Shown: positions 1-9,709, counted from the stretch's first letter. The stretch is DNA of 64,000 nucleotides from Nocardia brasiliensis NBRC 14402 (GCF_000308475.2 NZ_BAFT02000004.1:31684-95683), one strand, 5' to 3'. A program made the numbers and translations. The notes: generated by a model not told the origin, from the letters alone.

Positions 1-1
1 G

Positions 2-412
2 CTGCGGATGGCGTTGCGCCTGTGGCGCGGACCGGTGCTCGCGGATGTGCCCAGCGGTCGCATCCAGCGCATCGCCTACCCGCTCACCGAGCGGCGGGTG
101 GCCGCGGAACTGTCCCGGTTCCGGATCGAGCTGGCGCTCGGCCGGGCCTGGGAAATCGTGCCCGACCTGCAAGCACATGTCGACGCACATCCGCTGTGGG
201 AAGAAACCTATGGCTACCTGATGCTCGCCCTGTACCGCTGCGGGCGCACGGCCGAGGCCCTGGAGGTCTATCAGCGGGCGCGGGCCACGCTGATCCAGCA
301 GGTCGGGCTGGAACCCTCCGATGAGTTGCGCAAGCTGGAACGGGCCATTCTGGCCGGAGGTGAAAGTCTGCCCCGGCCGGCGCTGTTCGAACCGGCGCGG
401 CGTGCCGGGTGA
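2..412 (+). CDS. SARP/AfsR-type regulator, C-terminal part (gene begins before the window)
   Basis: The reading frame is open from the first bases, so only the last ~136 residues are present. They form a bacterial transcriptional activation domain (BTAD), a helical TPR-like domain that follows the OmpR-type winged helix in SARP regulators. Visible family signs are LWRGPVLADVP near the start, a run of paired helices, and the segment ALYRCGRTAEALEVYQRAR followed by GLEPSDELRKLE, which is typical of the end of a BTAD. The frame stops soon after this, so this is a short SARP rather than a large AfsR-like ATPase. Such proteins usually activate secondary-metabolite genes; the target cannot be seen here. 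Confidence 0.85.
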   Translation: MRMALRLWRGPVLADVPSGRIQRIAYPLTERRVAAELSRFRIELALGRAWEIVPDLQAHVDAHPLWEETYGYLMLALYRCGRTAEALEVYQRARATLIQQVGLEPSDELRKLERAILAGGESLPRPALFEPARRAG

Positions 413-548
413 GCCCGGCGCACTGAAGGCCCGTCGCAGCGGCCATCGGGATCGCCCCCGGGGCACCGGACGGCTGCGGCGGGCACCGCACAACCGACGC
501 GGGCACAGCGACAGCTATGGGAAGGCTGTTGCTGTGCCCCCGTTCTCG

Positions 549-740
549 CTATCGGACCGGTTCCGGGTCGCCGAGCAGTACGAAGATCTCGGACAGGTCG
601 TACTCGGCGCGACCGGGTCTGCCGTACCGGGTCAGCTTGCCGCGACTCGCCCATTTCCGGATGGTCTCCTGCTTGACTCCCGCAGCGAGCGCGGCGAGTT
701 CGGTCGGCACCAGGCGCCGGTCGGCCAACTGCATGGTCAT
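549..740 (-). CDS. Small helix-turn-helix (MerR/excisionase-like) protein, 63 aa
   Basis: The product reads LVPTELAALAAGVKQETIRK followed by WASRGKLTRYG, the signature of a MerR/HTH_17-type fold in which a recognition helix chooses between states; such proteins serve as excisionases or small repressors. It contains no further domain. Its ATG overlaps the TGA of the upstream zinc-ribbon gene by four bases, so the two are almost certainly co-transcribed and translationally coupled. The frame stays open upstream for a long way, but that extension lies antisense or in another frame to the real upstream gene and is rejected. DNA target unknown. Confidence 0.75.
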   Translation of the reverse strand: MTMQLADRRLVPTELAALAAGVKQETIRKWASRGKLTRYGRPGRAEYDLSEIFVLLGDPEPVR

Positions 741-1405
741 GCGACCGCCTCCCCGCGCCGCACGGCGTGCCGCTGCGGCCGGCTGACCCGGCGCTGCAAC
801 GCCAGCCACTGATGCGGCTGCCAGCTGTGCCCCGCCGAGCAGCGCACCAGGCTGTCGCCGGGCCCGGCCGTGGCCAGCTGGGCGTACACCTTCTGGTGGC
901 ACCCCGGGCGGTCGCAGTCGCCCACCTCGATCTGGTTCGGCACCGGGTCGATCACCTGCTGGGCGAGGGCATGCACCTCGGCGAATTCGTCCATCGCGTC
1001 GACGATCGCCGGATGCGCGGCCAGCCAATCCCCGTACTGCAGCAGGAAATCCACCAGCGTGGTGATGTCGCGGCGCGGCCGCCGCGGCGGCCGGGCCTCG
1101 TCCACCACCATGGCCGCCCACGAGGTCGCGAGCGCCAGCACCTCCGTGCGGGCTTCGACCAGCGCGTCCTTCAGGACGATGCCCTGGCGCAGTCCGCCCC
1201 GGGCCGGTGCCATCCTGCGGTTGCGCTCGCCCTGCAGTAACTCGCCGCACCGTGCGTACAGCACCGGCAATTGCCGCAGCGTCTCGAAAAAGCGAGACAG
1301 GCAATCGGGGCACACGCGCACATCGTCGGCCGGTGGCGTGGATCGCAATGTTTCGATCGCCACGGCGCTGCGGCAGGTCGGATTTTCGCATAATGCCTCG
1401 GACAT
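737..1405 (-). CDS. Zinc-ribbon protein of unknown function, 222 aa
   Basis: No confident family. The N-terminus has a C-x4-C pair (CENPTC) and a later C-x2-C pair (VCPDCL), arranged like a zinc ribbon. A second set lies near the C-terminus (CDRPGC, then VRCSAGHSW), so two metal-binding modules flank a helical middle of ~100 residues. A good ribosome site (AAGGAG) sits upstream of the ATG. It heads a two-gene unit with the small HTH protein, overlapping by ATGA. Pairs of this kind (metal-ribbon protein plus tiny MerR-like protein) are common in actinobacteria, often in phage-like or variable regions, but the role is unknown. Confidence 0.7.
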   Translation of the reverse strand: MSEALCENPTCRSAVAIETLRSTPPADDVRVCPDCLSRFFETLRQLPVLYARCGELLQGERNRRMAPARGGLRQGIVLKDALVEARTEVLALATSWAAMVVDEARPPRRPRRDITTLVDFLLQYGDWLAAHPAIVDAMDEFAEVHALAQQVIDPVPNQIEVGDCDRPGCHQKVYAQLATAGPGDSLVRCSAGHSWQPHQWLALQRRVSRPQRHAVRRGEAVA

Positions 1406-1822
1406 CTGTCTGCTCCTTCGGGCGCTGTCGTCTTGGCACTGCCCACGGTTGCAGAGCCGCGTATTCCCCCGATATCTCCCGCCTGTTGCGCCGCGATAGC
1501 GGAACAGGGTGGGTGAATGGAGGCACGCGCACTACTCCGTTCGGATAATTTCCCCGCCCATTCCACACCGATAGGCTGACGGAGTGGCTCGCGACTGGAC
1601 CATTACGGAAAGAGAGCCTGTGCCCCGCTCTGACCAGCAGCACAGTGAATTCGAGAGTCATGGGCCAGATCCTGGAGGCCCGGGTGGTTCCGGCGGCGGT
1701 TTCGTGGCCGGCTACGGTCGCAGCGGGGCACACAACCTTCGCAACTTCGCCGATCCGGTTCCGCAAAAATAGGCATTTGCGAGGCGATTCCGGCCCGCGC
1801 GCGGCTCGGTAGCGTGCGAAAC
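1406..1822. other. Divergent intergenic region before prpD
   Basis: About 417 bases separate the zinc-ribbon gene from prpD. Short frames exist on both strands, but none shows a recognisable product or a convincing ribosome site. The stretch should hold promoters for both directions. The only clear structure is the dyad just upstream of prpD, listed separately. Confidence 0.5.
1762..1781. promoter_or_regulatory. Candidate operator upstream of prpD
   Basis: CGCAAA and TTTGCG face each other with an 8-base spacer, about 40 bases before the prpD ATG. Regulators of propionate and acetate metabolism in mycobacteria and corynebacteria (PrpR and RamB) bind TTTGC(A/G)AA-like sites, and each half-site here resembles part of that. 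The dyad is seen; the assignment to PrpR/RamB is inference, and neither regulator is encoded in the window. Confidence 0.4.
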
Positions 1823-3325
1823 ATGAAGAATCATCTCGTTCGCACCCACCGCTCCGCCGAGCCGTTCCCGCGCGAAGCGCACCTCGCCTGGCGCATCGCC
1901 GAGGTCGCCGCCGATCCGGTCGAGGTGGCGCCGGAGACCGCGGAGATGATCGTCAACCGGATCATCGACAACGCCGCGGTCGCGGCCGCGTCCCTCACCC
2001 GGCGTCCGGTCGCCAACGCGCGTGCCCAGGCCCTGGCCCACCCGTACCGGCCCGGTGCCCCGGTGTTCGGGGTCGGTGGCGCCTACTCCCCCGAATGGGC
2101 AGCCTGGGCCAACGGCGTTGCCGTGCGCGAACTCGACTTCCACGACACCTTCCTGGCGGCGGAGTACTCGCACCCCGGTGACAACATTCCGCCGATCCTG
2201 GCCGTGGCCCAGCACGCGGGGCGCAGCGGTGCGGATCTGATCCGTGGCCTGGCAACGGGTTACGAGATCCAGGTGGATCTGGTGCGGGCGATCTGCCTGC
2301 ACCAGCACAAGATCGACCACGTCGCGCACCTCGGTCCGTCCGCCGCCGCGGGCCTCGGCACGCTGCTCGGCCTGGACACCGAGACCATCTACCAGGCGGT
2401 CGGGCAGGCGCTGCACACGACCACCGCGACCAGGCAGTCGCGCAAGGGCGAGATCTCCAGCTGGAAGGCCTACGCACCGGCGTTCGCGGGCAAGATGGCG
2501 GTCGAGGCCGTCGATCGCGCGCTGCGCGGCGAGGGCGCGCCGGCGCCGATCTGGGAGGGCGAGGACGGGGTGATCGCCTGGCTGCTCGGCGGGCCGCAGG
2601 CCGAGTACTCGGTGCCGCTACCCGGACCGGGCGAGCCCAAGCGCGGAATTCTCGACACCTACACCAAGGAACACTCCGCCGAATACCAGAGCCAAGCGCC
2701 GATCGATCTGGCGTTCCGCCTGCGCGAGCGGGTCGGCGATCTGGACCAGATCGCCTCGATCGTGCTGCACACCAGCCATCACACGCACTATGTGATCGGC
2801 ACCGGATCCGGCGATCCGCAGAAGTTCGATCCCGCGGCCTCGCGCGAAACCCTCGACCACTCGATCATGTACATCTTCGCGGTCGCCCTGCAGGACGGTA
2901 CCTGGCATCACGAGCGCTCCTACGCGCCCGAGCGCGCACAGCGGCCCGACACCGTCGCACTGTGGCGCAAGATCTCCACCGCCGAAGATGCCGAGTGGAC
3001 CCGCCGCTACCACTCCACCGACCCCAATGAGAAGGCATTCGGTGCTCGCGCCGAAATCACTTTGAAGAGCGGCGAAGTCGTCACCGACGAGCTCGCCGTC
3101 GCCGACGCACACCCGCTCGGCGCGCGCCCGTTCGCCCGCGAGCAGTACATCGCCAAATTCCGCACCCTCGCCGACGGCGTGATCGACCCCGCCGAGCAGG
3201 ATCGGTTTCTCGACGTCGCGCAGCGCACGCCCGAGCTCACACCGGCCGAGCTGAGCGGGCTCACCTTCGCCGTCTCCGATGACGTGCTGGCGCGTTCGCC
3301 GCAGTCGCCCGAGGGCCTGTTCTGA
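1823..3325 (+). CDS. prpD: 2-methylcitrate dehydratase (MmgE/PrpD family)
   Basis: The 500-residue product is a full-length MmgE/PrpD protein. It dehydrates 2-methylcitrate to 2-methyl-cis-aconitate in the methylcitrate cycle, which turns propionyl-CoA plus oxaloacetate into pyruvate and succinate. The N-terminus ([12 protein letters not shown], then [15 protein letters not shown]) and the helical segment with REDFHDT-like [19 protein letters not shown] match the family. ATG is preferred over a GTG three codons upstream. The stop overlaps the next start (TGATG), and prpD-prpB-prpC order plus spacing shows one operon in the cytoplasm. This gene-set lets the cell use odd-chain fatty acids, cholesterol side chains and branched amino acids. 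Confidence 0.93.
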   Translation: MKNHLVRTHRSAEPFPREAHLAWRIAEVAADPVEVAPETAEMIVNRIIDNAAVAAASLTRRPVANARAQALAHPYRPGAPVFGVGGAYSPEWAAWANGVAVRELDFHDTFLAAEYSHPGDNIPPILAVAQHAGRSGADLIRGLATGYEIQVDLVRAICLHQHKIDHVAHLGPSAAAGLGTLLGLDTETIYQAVGQALHTTTATRQSRKGEISSWKAYAPAFAGKMAVEAVDRALRGEGAPAPIWEGEDGVIAWLLGGPQAEYSVPLPGPGEPKRGILDTYTKEHSAEYQSQAPIDLAFRLRERVGDLDQIASIVLHTSHHTHYVIGTGSGDPQKFDPAASRETLDHSIMYIFAVALQDGTWHHERSYAPERAQRPDTVALWRKISTAEDAEWTRRYHSTDPNEKAFGARAEITLKSGEVVTDELAVADAHPLGARPFAREQYIAKFRTLADGVIDPAEQDRFLDVAQRTPELTPAELSGLTFAVSDDVLARSPQSPEGLF

Positions 3326-4239
3326 TGACCGGCCTGCTGGCGGCGACGACCTCGGCCGCCGACAAGCGTGCGGCTTTCCGGGCGGGCTTGGCCTCGGGCA
3401 GTATCCAGCGACTACCCGGTGCTTTCAATCCGTTGGTGGCCAAGCTGATCCAGGAGATCGGGTTCGAGGGCGTCTACGTTTCGGGCGCGGTGGTCTCCGC
3501 CGAGCTCGCGCTGCCCGATATCGGGCTCACTACGCTCAGCGAGGTCACCGAGCGCGGCCGCCAGATCGCGCGGGTCACGGATCTGCCCGTGCTCATCGAC
3601 GCCGATACCGGTTTCGGTGAGCCGATGAGCGCGGCTCGCACCGTGACGCTGCTGGAGGACGCCGGGCTCGCGGGATGTCACCTCGAAGACCAGGTGAATC
3701 CGAAGCGCTGCGGGCATCTGGACGGTAAGGCCGTGGTGCCGACGCAGGAGATGGTGCGCCGCCTGCGCGCGGCCGTATCCGCAAGGCGTGACCCGAATTT
3801 CGTGATCTGCGCGCGCACCGACGCCGCCGGGATCGAAGGCATCGACGCCGCCGTCGAACGGGCGCAGGCCTATGTCGACGCCGGCGCCGACCTGATCTTC
3901 ACCGAGGCACTGTACAGCGCAGGCGATTTCGAGAAGTTTCGCGCCGCGATCTCGATTCCGCTGCTGGCCAACATGACCGAGTTCGGCAAGTCCGAGCTGC
4001 TGAGCGCCGGGACGCTCGAGTCGATCGGTTACAACGCGGTCATCTATCCCGTATCCACACTGCGGCTGGCGATGTGGGCCGCCGAACAGGGCTTGCGCGA
4101 GATCTTCGCCGAGGGCACCCAGGCGGGGCTGCTCGACCGGATGCAACACCGCAGCAGGCTCTACGAACTGCTCGAGTACGAGCGCTACAACGAATTCGAC
4201 TCCGAGATCTTCAATTTCAGGCTGGGGAAGGACCAGTAA
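3325..4239 (+). CDS. prpB: Methylisocitrate lyase
   Basis: This 304-residue protein belongs to the isocitrate lyase/PEP mutase superfamily and cleaves 2-methylisocitrate into pyruvate and succinate, the last step of the methylcitrate cycle. The active-site loop KRCGHLDGK with the catalytic cysteine is intact, and the Mg-binding part DADTGFGEP and the segment CARTDA are present. Length fits PrpB rather than the longer isocitrate lyases. Mycobacterium tuberculosis lacks PrpB and uses isocitrate lyase instead, so a dedicated prpB is a point of difference from that species. It overlaps prpD by one base and its TAA overlaps the prpC ATG by one base. Confidence 0.94.
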   Translation: MTGLLAATTSAADKRAAFRAGLASGSIQRLPGAFNPLVAKLIQEIGFEGVYVSGAVVSAELALPDIGLTTLSEVTERGRQIARVTDLPVLIDADTGFGEPMSAARTVTLLEDAGLAGCHLEDQVNPKRCGHLDGKAVVPTQEMVRRLRAAVSARRDPNFVICARTDAAGIEGIDAAVERAQAYVDAGADLIFTEALYSAGDFEKFRAAISIPLLANMTEFGKSELLSAGTLESIGYNAVIYPVSTLRLAMWAAEQGLREIFAEGTQAGLLDRMQHRSRLYELLEYERYNEFDSEIFNFRLGKDQ

Positions 4240-5411
4240 TGAACGCAGCATCGCTGAGCGATTCGGTGCGCGACGGCGGCCGGGCGACGGATGCCTCCGC
4301 GATACCGACGATCTACAAGGGGCTCGCGGGCGTCGTCGTCGATACCACCGCGGTGTCCAAGGTGGTGCCGGAGACCAACTCGCTGACCTACCGCGGCTAT
4401 GCCGTGCAGGATCTGGCCGCGCACTGCAGTTTCGAGCAGGTCGCCTACCTGCTGTGGCACGGTGAACTGCCCAACGACGCTCAGCTGGAACGGTTCTGCC
4501 AGCAGGAGCGGGCCGCCCGTCGCGTCGATCGTTCGCTGTTGTCGCTCGTGACCAAGATGCCCGACAACTGCCATCCGATGGACGTCGTGCGCACCGCGAT
4601 CAGCTACCTCGGCGCCGAGGACCCCGCCGAGGCCGACAACAGCCCGGCGGCCAACCGCGCCAAGGCGTTACGGATGCTGGCGGTGCTGCCGACCATCGTC
4701 GCCGCCGATCACCGCCGCCGCCACGGGCAGGACCCGATCGCGCCGCATTCGCAGCTCGGCTTCGCCGAGAACTTCCTGAACATGTGCTTCGGCAAGGTCC
4801 CGTCCCGGGAGCTGGTGCACGCGTTCGAGGTATCGCTGATCCTGTACGCCGAGCACAGCTTCAACGCCTCGACCTTCGCCGCGCGAGTGGTCACCTCGAC
4901 GCTGTCCGATATCTACAGCGCGGTGACCGCGGCCATCGGCGCGCTCAAGGGCCCGCTGCACGGCGGCGCCAACGAGGCGGTCATGCACGCCATGCTCGCG
5001 ATCGGCGATCCCGCGCTGGCCGAACAGTGGTTGCGCGACAAGCTGGCCAAGAAGGAAAAGGTGATGGGCTTCGGCCACCGGGTCTACAAGAACGGTGACT
5101 CCCGGGTGCCGACCATGAAACAGGCGTTCCTCGACATCGCCGCCGCGACCGACGGCGCGCGGTGGGTGCGGATGTACGAGATCCTCGAACGCACGATGGC
5201 CGAGGCCACCGGCATCGAGCCCAATCTCGACTTCCCGACCGGGCCCGCGTACTACCTGCTCGGCTTCGATATCGAGGTGTTCACGCCGATCTTCGTGATG
5301 AGCCGCATCACCGGCTGGGCCGCGCACATCATCGAACAGGGCGAATCCAACGCCTTGATCCGCCCGCTGAGCGAATACGTCGGCGTGCCACAGCGTTCGG
5401 TCGTCGCCTGA
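4239..5411 (+). CDS. prpC: 2-methylcitrate synthase / citrate synthase
   Basis: The 390-residue product is a citrate synthase family enzyme that condenses propionyl-CoA with oxaloacetate. Both active-site regions are intact: GPLHGGANEAVMHAM (oxaloacetate-binding His) and MGFGHRVYKNGDSR (citrate synthase signature), followed by the catalytic Asp region near NLDFPTGPAYYLLGF. The start is set by the one-base overlap with prpB and by the N-terminal sequence IYKGLAGVVVDTTAVSKV, which is typical of PrpC. A longer frame begins inside prpB but is not used. It is the last gene of the prp operon. Confidence 0.94.
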   Translation: MNAASLSDSVRDGGRATDASAIPTIYKGLAGVVVDTTAVSKVVPETNSLTYRGYAVQDLAAHCSFEQVAYLLWHGELPNDAQLERFCQQERAARRVDRSLLSLVTKMPDNCHPMDVVRTAISYLGAEDPAEADNSPAANRAKALRMLAVLPTIVAADHRRRHGQDPIAPHSQLGFAENFLNMCFGKVPSRELVHAFEVSLILYAEHSFNASTFAARVVTSTLSDIYSAVTAAIGALKGPLHGGANEAVMHAMLAIGDPALAEQWLRDKLAKKEKVMGFGHRVYKNGDSRVPTMKQAFLDIAAATDGARWVRMYEILERTMAEATGIEPNLDFPTGPAYYLLGFDIEVFTPIFVMSRITGWAAHIIEQGESNALIRPLSEYVGVPQRSVVA

Positions 5412-5475
5412 TCTCGATCTCCCGAAACCGCCAGGTCCTGCCCTGCTGGGGGAACTCATCGTGGAAGATGGATGA

Positions 5476-6153
5476 ATGCCCCCAGCAGCACGTCGTGCGA
5501 AGAGCGCAGGCCGGCCACCCCGGTTGTCCCTGGAGGCGGTCGTCGCCGCGGCCACCCGCATCCTGGAGTCCGAGGGGTCGGAGAAGCTGTCCATGCGGCG
5601 CCTGGCACACGAGCTCGGCACCGCGCCCATGGCCCCCTACTACTACGTGCGCGACAAGGACGAACTGCTCCTGCTGGTGCTGGAGACACACGCCAAAGGC
5701 CTTCCGCGCCCGGAACTTCCGGCCGATCCCCGAGCACGGCTCATCGCCACGGCGACCCTGCTGTTCGAATTGCTCGCCGAGCGCCCGTGGATCATCGAGG
5801 TACTGACCGGCGACGACCTGATGGCCGACTCCGCGCTCTGGTTCGTCGAGATGATGCTGGGCGCCGCGGTCGACTACGGTTGCACGCCGGAGGAAGCCGT
5901 CACGGTGTACCGCACGATCTGGTACTACATCGTCGGCAACCTGATCGTGCGGGTGCACCGGGAACGACGCCGGGCCAGAGGTGCCGACGTCTACGAGGAG
6001 CAGGCCATCGGCGCCGTCCCGGCCGACACCCACCCGCATCTCGCGGCGGTCGCGCAACGCTGGCCCGAACTCACCGCCCGGGATTCGCATCGCGAGGGTC
6101 TGACCGCGATCGTCGACGGCCTGCTCGCGACCTGCGGAGGAGACCGGACTTAG
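5476..6153 (+). CDS. TetR/AcrR family regulator
   Basis: Residues ~16-62 form the TetR DNA-binding domain, with the recognition part MRRLAHELGTAPMAPYYYV. The rest is a helical ligand domain of the TetR_C type that binds small hydrophobic molecules. Length (225 aa) is normal. It is convergent with the two ABC exporter genes and overlaps the end of the nearer one by a few bases, a layout common for a repressor of its neighbouring exporter. The likely target is the exporter promoter near 9.7 kb, where a TACGCGTA dyad is seen. The ligand is unknown. Confidence 0.88.
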   Translation: MPPAARRAKSAGRPPRLSLEAVVAAATRILESEGSEKLSMRRLAHELGTAPMAPYYYVRDKDELLLLVLETHAKGLPRPELPADPRARLIATATLLFELLAERPWIIEVLTGDDLMADSALWFVEMMLGAAVDYGCTPEEAVTVYRTIWYYIVGNLIVRVHRERRRARGADVYEEQAIGAVPADTHPHLAAVAQRWPELTARDSHREGLTAIVDGLLATCGGDRT

Positions 6154-7862
6154 CTCCCGGCGGGCGCAAGCGACAGCTGCCAGAAATCGGCGTACCGGCC
6201 GTTGCGCCGCAGCAATTCGTCGTGCGTGCCCTGCTCCACGATCCGGCCGCCGTCCAGGAAGACGATCCGGTCGGCCCGCTGCACGGTCCGCAACCGGTGC
6301 GCGACCAGCACCACGGTCCGTCCTGCCAGCAACCGCTCGATGCCCTCGTGCACCGCCGCCTCGTTCACCGGGTCCAGCGCCGACGTCACCTCGTCCAGCA
6401 GCACGATCGGGGCATTCTTCAACAGCGCGCGAGCAATCGAAACCCGTTGGCGCTCACCGCCGGACAGCAGCGCACCGCCCTCACCGACCGGCGTCGCCCA
6501 GCCCTCGGGCAGGCGCTCGATCACCTCGTCCAGGCGGGCCGCGGTCGCCGCCGCCCGCACCGCGTCCGCGTCGGCGCCGGGACGGCCGAGCCGCACATTG
6601 TCCTCGATCGTGCCGTCGAAGAGATAGACGTCCTGGAAGACGATGGCGATCTGCTCCATGAGCACCTCGGTGCTGATCTCGCGCACGTCCACGCCGCCGA
6701 TGCGCACCGCGCCCGCGTCCACGTCGTAGAACCGCGCGAGCAGTTGCAGCAGTGTGCTCTTGCCCGCGCCGGACGGTCCGACCACCGCGAGCCGCCGGCC
6801 GGTCGGCACCGAGAGCGTCAGCTCGTCGATGAGTGTGCGGCCGTGCTGCCGGAATGTCACCGCGTCGAACTCCAGATCATGGTCGCGGGGCCGCACGGGG
6901 GCAGCGGGCTCCGGCAGCGGCGCGGTACGCAACACCGCGTCGAGCCGGGCCAGCTCTGCCCGCGCGCCGCGCATCTTGCCGCCGATCTCCGCCAGGGCCA
7001 GCAGCGGATCCGCGCAGCGTGCGGCCAGCACCAGGATCACCAAAACCTCTGCCGCGCCTACGTTTCCATGCAGGGCCAGATACGCGCCCAGGGCGAGCAG
7101 CGCGGTGAAGAACACCTGCACCGTGAGTGTCAGGCCGAGAATGCCGGGCAACGCCGACAGTGTCGACCGGCGCGCCGCGCGCTGCACGCCGGACAGCGCG
7201 TCATCGAGTGACCGGAAGCGCTCGCCGGTCCGGCCGCCGGCCCGCAGCACCGGCTGTGCCTGCAGGTATTCGATGACGCGTGCGGTCGATTCGGCGCTGC
7301 GTTCGGAGCGCTCGGCGTCGGTCGCGGCCATCGAGCGCCCGGTCCACACCTGCACCACCGCCACGACCGGCGCGGCGAGCAGCGCCGCCAAGCCGAGCTG
7401 CCAGTTGAACGCGAACATCACCACCACGATCGTCAACGGCGTCACCAACGCGGAAATGAAGGGCGACAACAGATGTGCCGCCACGCTCATCGCCTGCAAC
7501 ACGCCCTCGCCGGCCAGCACCGACACCTCCCCCACGCGGCGAGAAGTGAACCAGCCCAGCGGCAATCGGGCCAGATGATCGCCGAAGCGGTGGTACACCC
7601 CGCTCAGCATCGCCGTCCCGACCCGGAACCCGGACAGGTCGCTGCGATAACGCAGCAGCGCGTAGGCCGCGACCGCGGCCCCGAACGCGATCAGCCACGG
7701 CCACGCGTGCGCGGGAGTGCTCCCGAACAACGCCCGCAGCACCGGCACCAGCAGGGCGTAGGACAGTCCCTCGGCCACGGCGGTCACGGTCATCAGGGCG
7801 ACGGTGCGCCGCATCGGCCGGGCGTATTCATCCCCGAGCAGGTGCAACAGCATGCGAATCAT
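6150..7862 (-). CDS. ABC exporter half-transporter (membrane + ATPase)
   Basis: The 570-residue protein has an N-terminal six-helix ABC exporter domain (residues ~15-310) and a C-terminal ATPase. The ATPase is complete: Walker A GPSGAGKST, Q-loop in IVFQDVYLFDG, signature LLSGGERQR, Walker B IVLLDEVTSALD and H-loop VAHR. It is the second gene of a pair: its ATG overlaps the upstream half-transporter by ATGA, so the two probably work as a heterodimer in the cell membrane. Similar TetR-plus-two-half-exporter sets in Nocardia and mycobacteria (IrtAB-like) move siderophores, lipids or drugs; which applies here is not shown. Confidence 0.9.
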   Translation of the reverse strand: MIRMLLHLLGDEYARPMRRTVALMTVTAVAEGLSYALLVPVLRALFGSTPAHAWPWLIAFGAAVAAYALLRYRSDLSGFRVGTAMLSGVYHRFGDHLARLPLGWFTSRRVGEVSVLAGEGVLQAMSVAAHLLSPFISALVTPLTIVVVMFAFNWQLGLAALLAAPVVAVVQVWTGRSMAATDAERSERSAESTARVIEYLQAQPVLRAGGRTGERFRSLDDALSGVQRAARRSTLSALPGILGLTLTVQVFFTALLALGAYLALHGNVGAAEVLVILVLAARCADPLLALAEIGGKMRGARAELARLDAVLRTAPLPEPAAPVRPRDHDLEFDAVTFRQHGRTLIDELTLSVPTGRRLAVVGPSGAGKSTLLQLLARFYDVDAGAVRIGGVDVREISTEVLMEQIAIVFQDVYLFDGTIEDNVRLGRPGADADAVRAAATAARLDEVIERLPEGWATPVGEGGALLSGGERQRVSIARALLKNAPIVLLDEVTSALDPVNEAAVHEGIERLLAGRTVVLVAHRLRTVQRADRIVFLDGGRIVEQGTHDELLRRNGRYADFWQLSLAPAGS

Positions 7863-9691
7863 CGGAGTTCTCCTTGCAGTGCGCCACCGTAGGTTTCGAT
7901 CTCGTCGGTGAGCGCGGCTCGGTGGGATCGCCAGAATTCGGCGAACTTGCCGTTCCGGTCCAGTAATTCGGCCGGACGACCACGCTCGACGATGACGCCG
8001 TCGTCGAGTACCGCGACGAGGTCCGCGTCGGCGACGGTCTCCAGCCGGTGCGCGATGACCAGCATCGCCCGGTCGCCGCTCGAGGTCGCGAGCGCGGTGC
8101 GCACCGCGTGCTCGGTCTGCGGATCGGCGAACGCCGTCGCCTCGTCCAACACCAGCACCGGGGCGGCGGAGAGCAGGGCGCGCGCGATCGAAATCCGTTG
8201 CGCCTCACCGCCTGACAATTTCACGTCCACGCCGACGACCGAGTCGTACCCGTGCGGCAGTTCGAGAATCCGGTCATGGATGTTCGCCAGCCGGGCAATG
8301 CGCTCCACGTCCGCGCGGTCCGCGTGCGGCACCGCGAGGGCGATGTTGTCCGCGATCGACGCGCGCAGCAGGCGGACGTCCTGGAAGACGAAGGCGACCC
8401 GCCGATACAGCTCCGCGCTGCTCAGGTCGCGCAGATCGACACCACCCAGGGTGACCGAGCCGTGGGTCGGATCGAAGAACCGTGGCAACAGCTGCACCAG
8501 CGTGGACTTGCCGCTGCCCGAGGGACCGACGAGCGCGGTGACCGTCCCCGGTTCGAGCACCAGGTCGATGCCGCGCAGCACCTCGCGATCGGCGGCATAA
8601 CCGAACCGGACGTCGCGTAGTTCGACCCGATGCCCCTGCGGCACAAGCGGTTGCGCGGGTTCCGGCAGCGGCGGCACCGCGAGCACCTCCTTGATCCGGC
8701 CGACCGCGCGCCCGGCGGCCTGCAGGTCGTCGAAGCCGTGCCCCAGGGCCGCCACCGGCGCGGTGAGTCCCAGCCCCAGCAGCAGGAACGGGAGCAGATC
8801 CGCCGGAGCCAGCGAACCGTTCGTGATCAACGCCGTACCACCGAGCAACAGCACCAGCAGCACGAACGGCGGCGACAGTGCCAGCTGCATACCCGCGGCG
8901 ATGCCGGAGATGCCGAACACCCAGCGCCGGAACGTCTCGGTGAAAGTGTCTGCCGCCGTGCGGAACTCGCGATGCGCGCGAGCCCCGCCGCCGAACGCCT
9001 TGATCACCGCGATGCCCTGCACGAATTCGATGGCGGCACTGGAGATCCGGCCCATCGCCGCATCGATCTCCGTTTGCTCCCGCTGTCGCTTCGCCGTCAT
9101 GAACAGCGGCACGTGCGCGAGGGCGAGCAGCACCGGGATCATCGCGATCAAGGTGAGCCGCCAGTCGATGGTGAACAGGTAGACCAGCGAAACCAGCGGC
9201 ACCACGAACGCCGCGACCAGCTCACCCGGGGCGTGCGCGATGAGCGGGTGCACCGCGCTCACGTCCGGCCCCACCACCTTCGCCAGCTCACCGGTCCGCC
9301 TGCGGGAGAACCAGCCGATCGGCACCCGCCCCAGTCGCGCCGCCAGCAGACGGCGAAACGACAACTGCACCCGCGCGTCCAACAGGTGCCCGGCCCCCGA
9401 CGACGCCCCGGTGAACAACAGTCGCACCAGGAGCCCGCCCGCCCCGACCAGCACCACTGTCCACACATGACCTTCGTCGACCGGCCCGGGCGACAACAGG
9501 GTTCGCCCCAACTCCACGACCGCGAGCAACGGCGCCAACCCCGCCACCGCCCCGACGATCTGCAACACCGCGACCAGCGCGAAGGCAGGCGCAAAAGGCC
9601 GCACCAACCCCGCCACCCTCGGTTCCGTTCCGCCGCTGTCCGCCACCGTCGCAGATCGCTCGGTCGCCGCAGCGAGGTCGATGGCGTCCAT
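7859..9691 (-). CDS. ABC exporter half-transporter, first of the pair
   Basis: This 610-residue protein has the same layout as its partner: six membrane helices then an ATPase with Walker A GPSGSGKST, signature KLSGGEAQRISIAR, Walker B VLVLDEATAFAD and H-loop IAHR. No key residue is missing, so both ATP sites of a heterodimer could be active. The start ATG has a strong GGAGG ribosome site six bases upstream. Further upstream on the coding strand is TATACG, a possible -10 element, overlapping the dyad TACGCGTA (9710-9717), a candidate site for the TetR regulator. The partner gene follows with a four-base overlap. Confidence 0.9.
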   Translation of the reverse strand: MDAIDLAAATERSATVADSGGTEPRVAGLVRPFAPAFALVAVLQIVGAVAGLAPLLAVVELGRTLLSPGPVDEGHVWTVVLVGAGGLLVRLLFTGASSGAGHLLDARVQLSFRRLLAARLGRVPIGWFSRRRTGELAKVVGPDVSAVHPLIAHAPGELVAAFVVPLVSLVYLFTIDWRLTLIAMIPVLLALAHVPLFMTAKRQREQTEIDAAMGRISSAAIEFVQGIAVIKAFGGGARAHREFRTAADTFTETFRRWVFGISGIAAGMQLALSPPFVLLVLLLGGTALITNGSLAPADLLPFLLLGLGLTAPVAALGHGFDDLQAAGRAVGRIKEVLAVPPLPEPAQPLVPQGHRVELRDVRFGYAADREVLRGIDLVLEPGTVTALVGPSGSGKSTLVQLLPRFFDPTHGSVTLGGVDLRDLSSAELYRRVAFVFQDVRLLRASIADNIALAVPHADRADVERIARLANIHDRILELPHGYDSVVGVDVKLSGGEAQRISIARALLSAAPVLVLDEATAFADPQTEHAVRTALATSSGDRAMLVIAHRLETVADADLVAVLDDGVIVERGRPAELLDRNGKFAEFWRSHRAALTDEIETYGGALQGELR

Positions 9692-9709
9692 CCCGCCTCC
9701 TCATTTTCG

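Noticed and set aside
549..1766. 405-codon minus frame
   Set aside because: Only the last 63 codons (549-740) look like protein; the rest overlaps the zinc-ribbon gene in another frame and has shadow composition.
1584..1772. 62-codon plus frame before prpD
   Set aside because: No ribosome site, Gly/Pro/Ser-rich and no family resemblance.
5472..7211. 579-codon plus frame
   Set aside because: Crosses the TetR gene and antisense of the ABC gene, with Arg/Pro/His-rich shadow composition.
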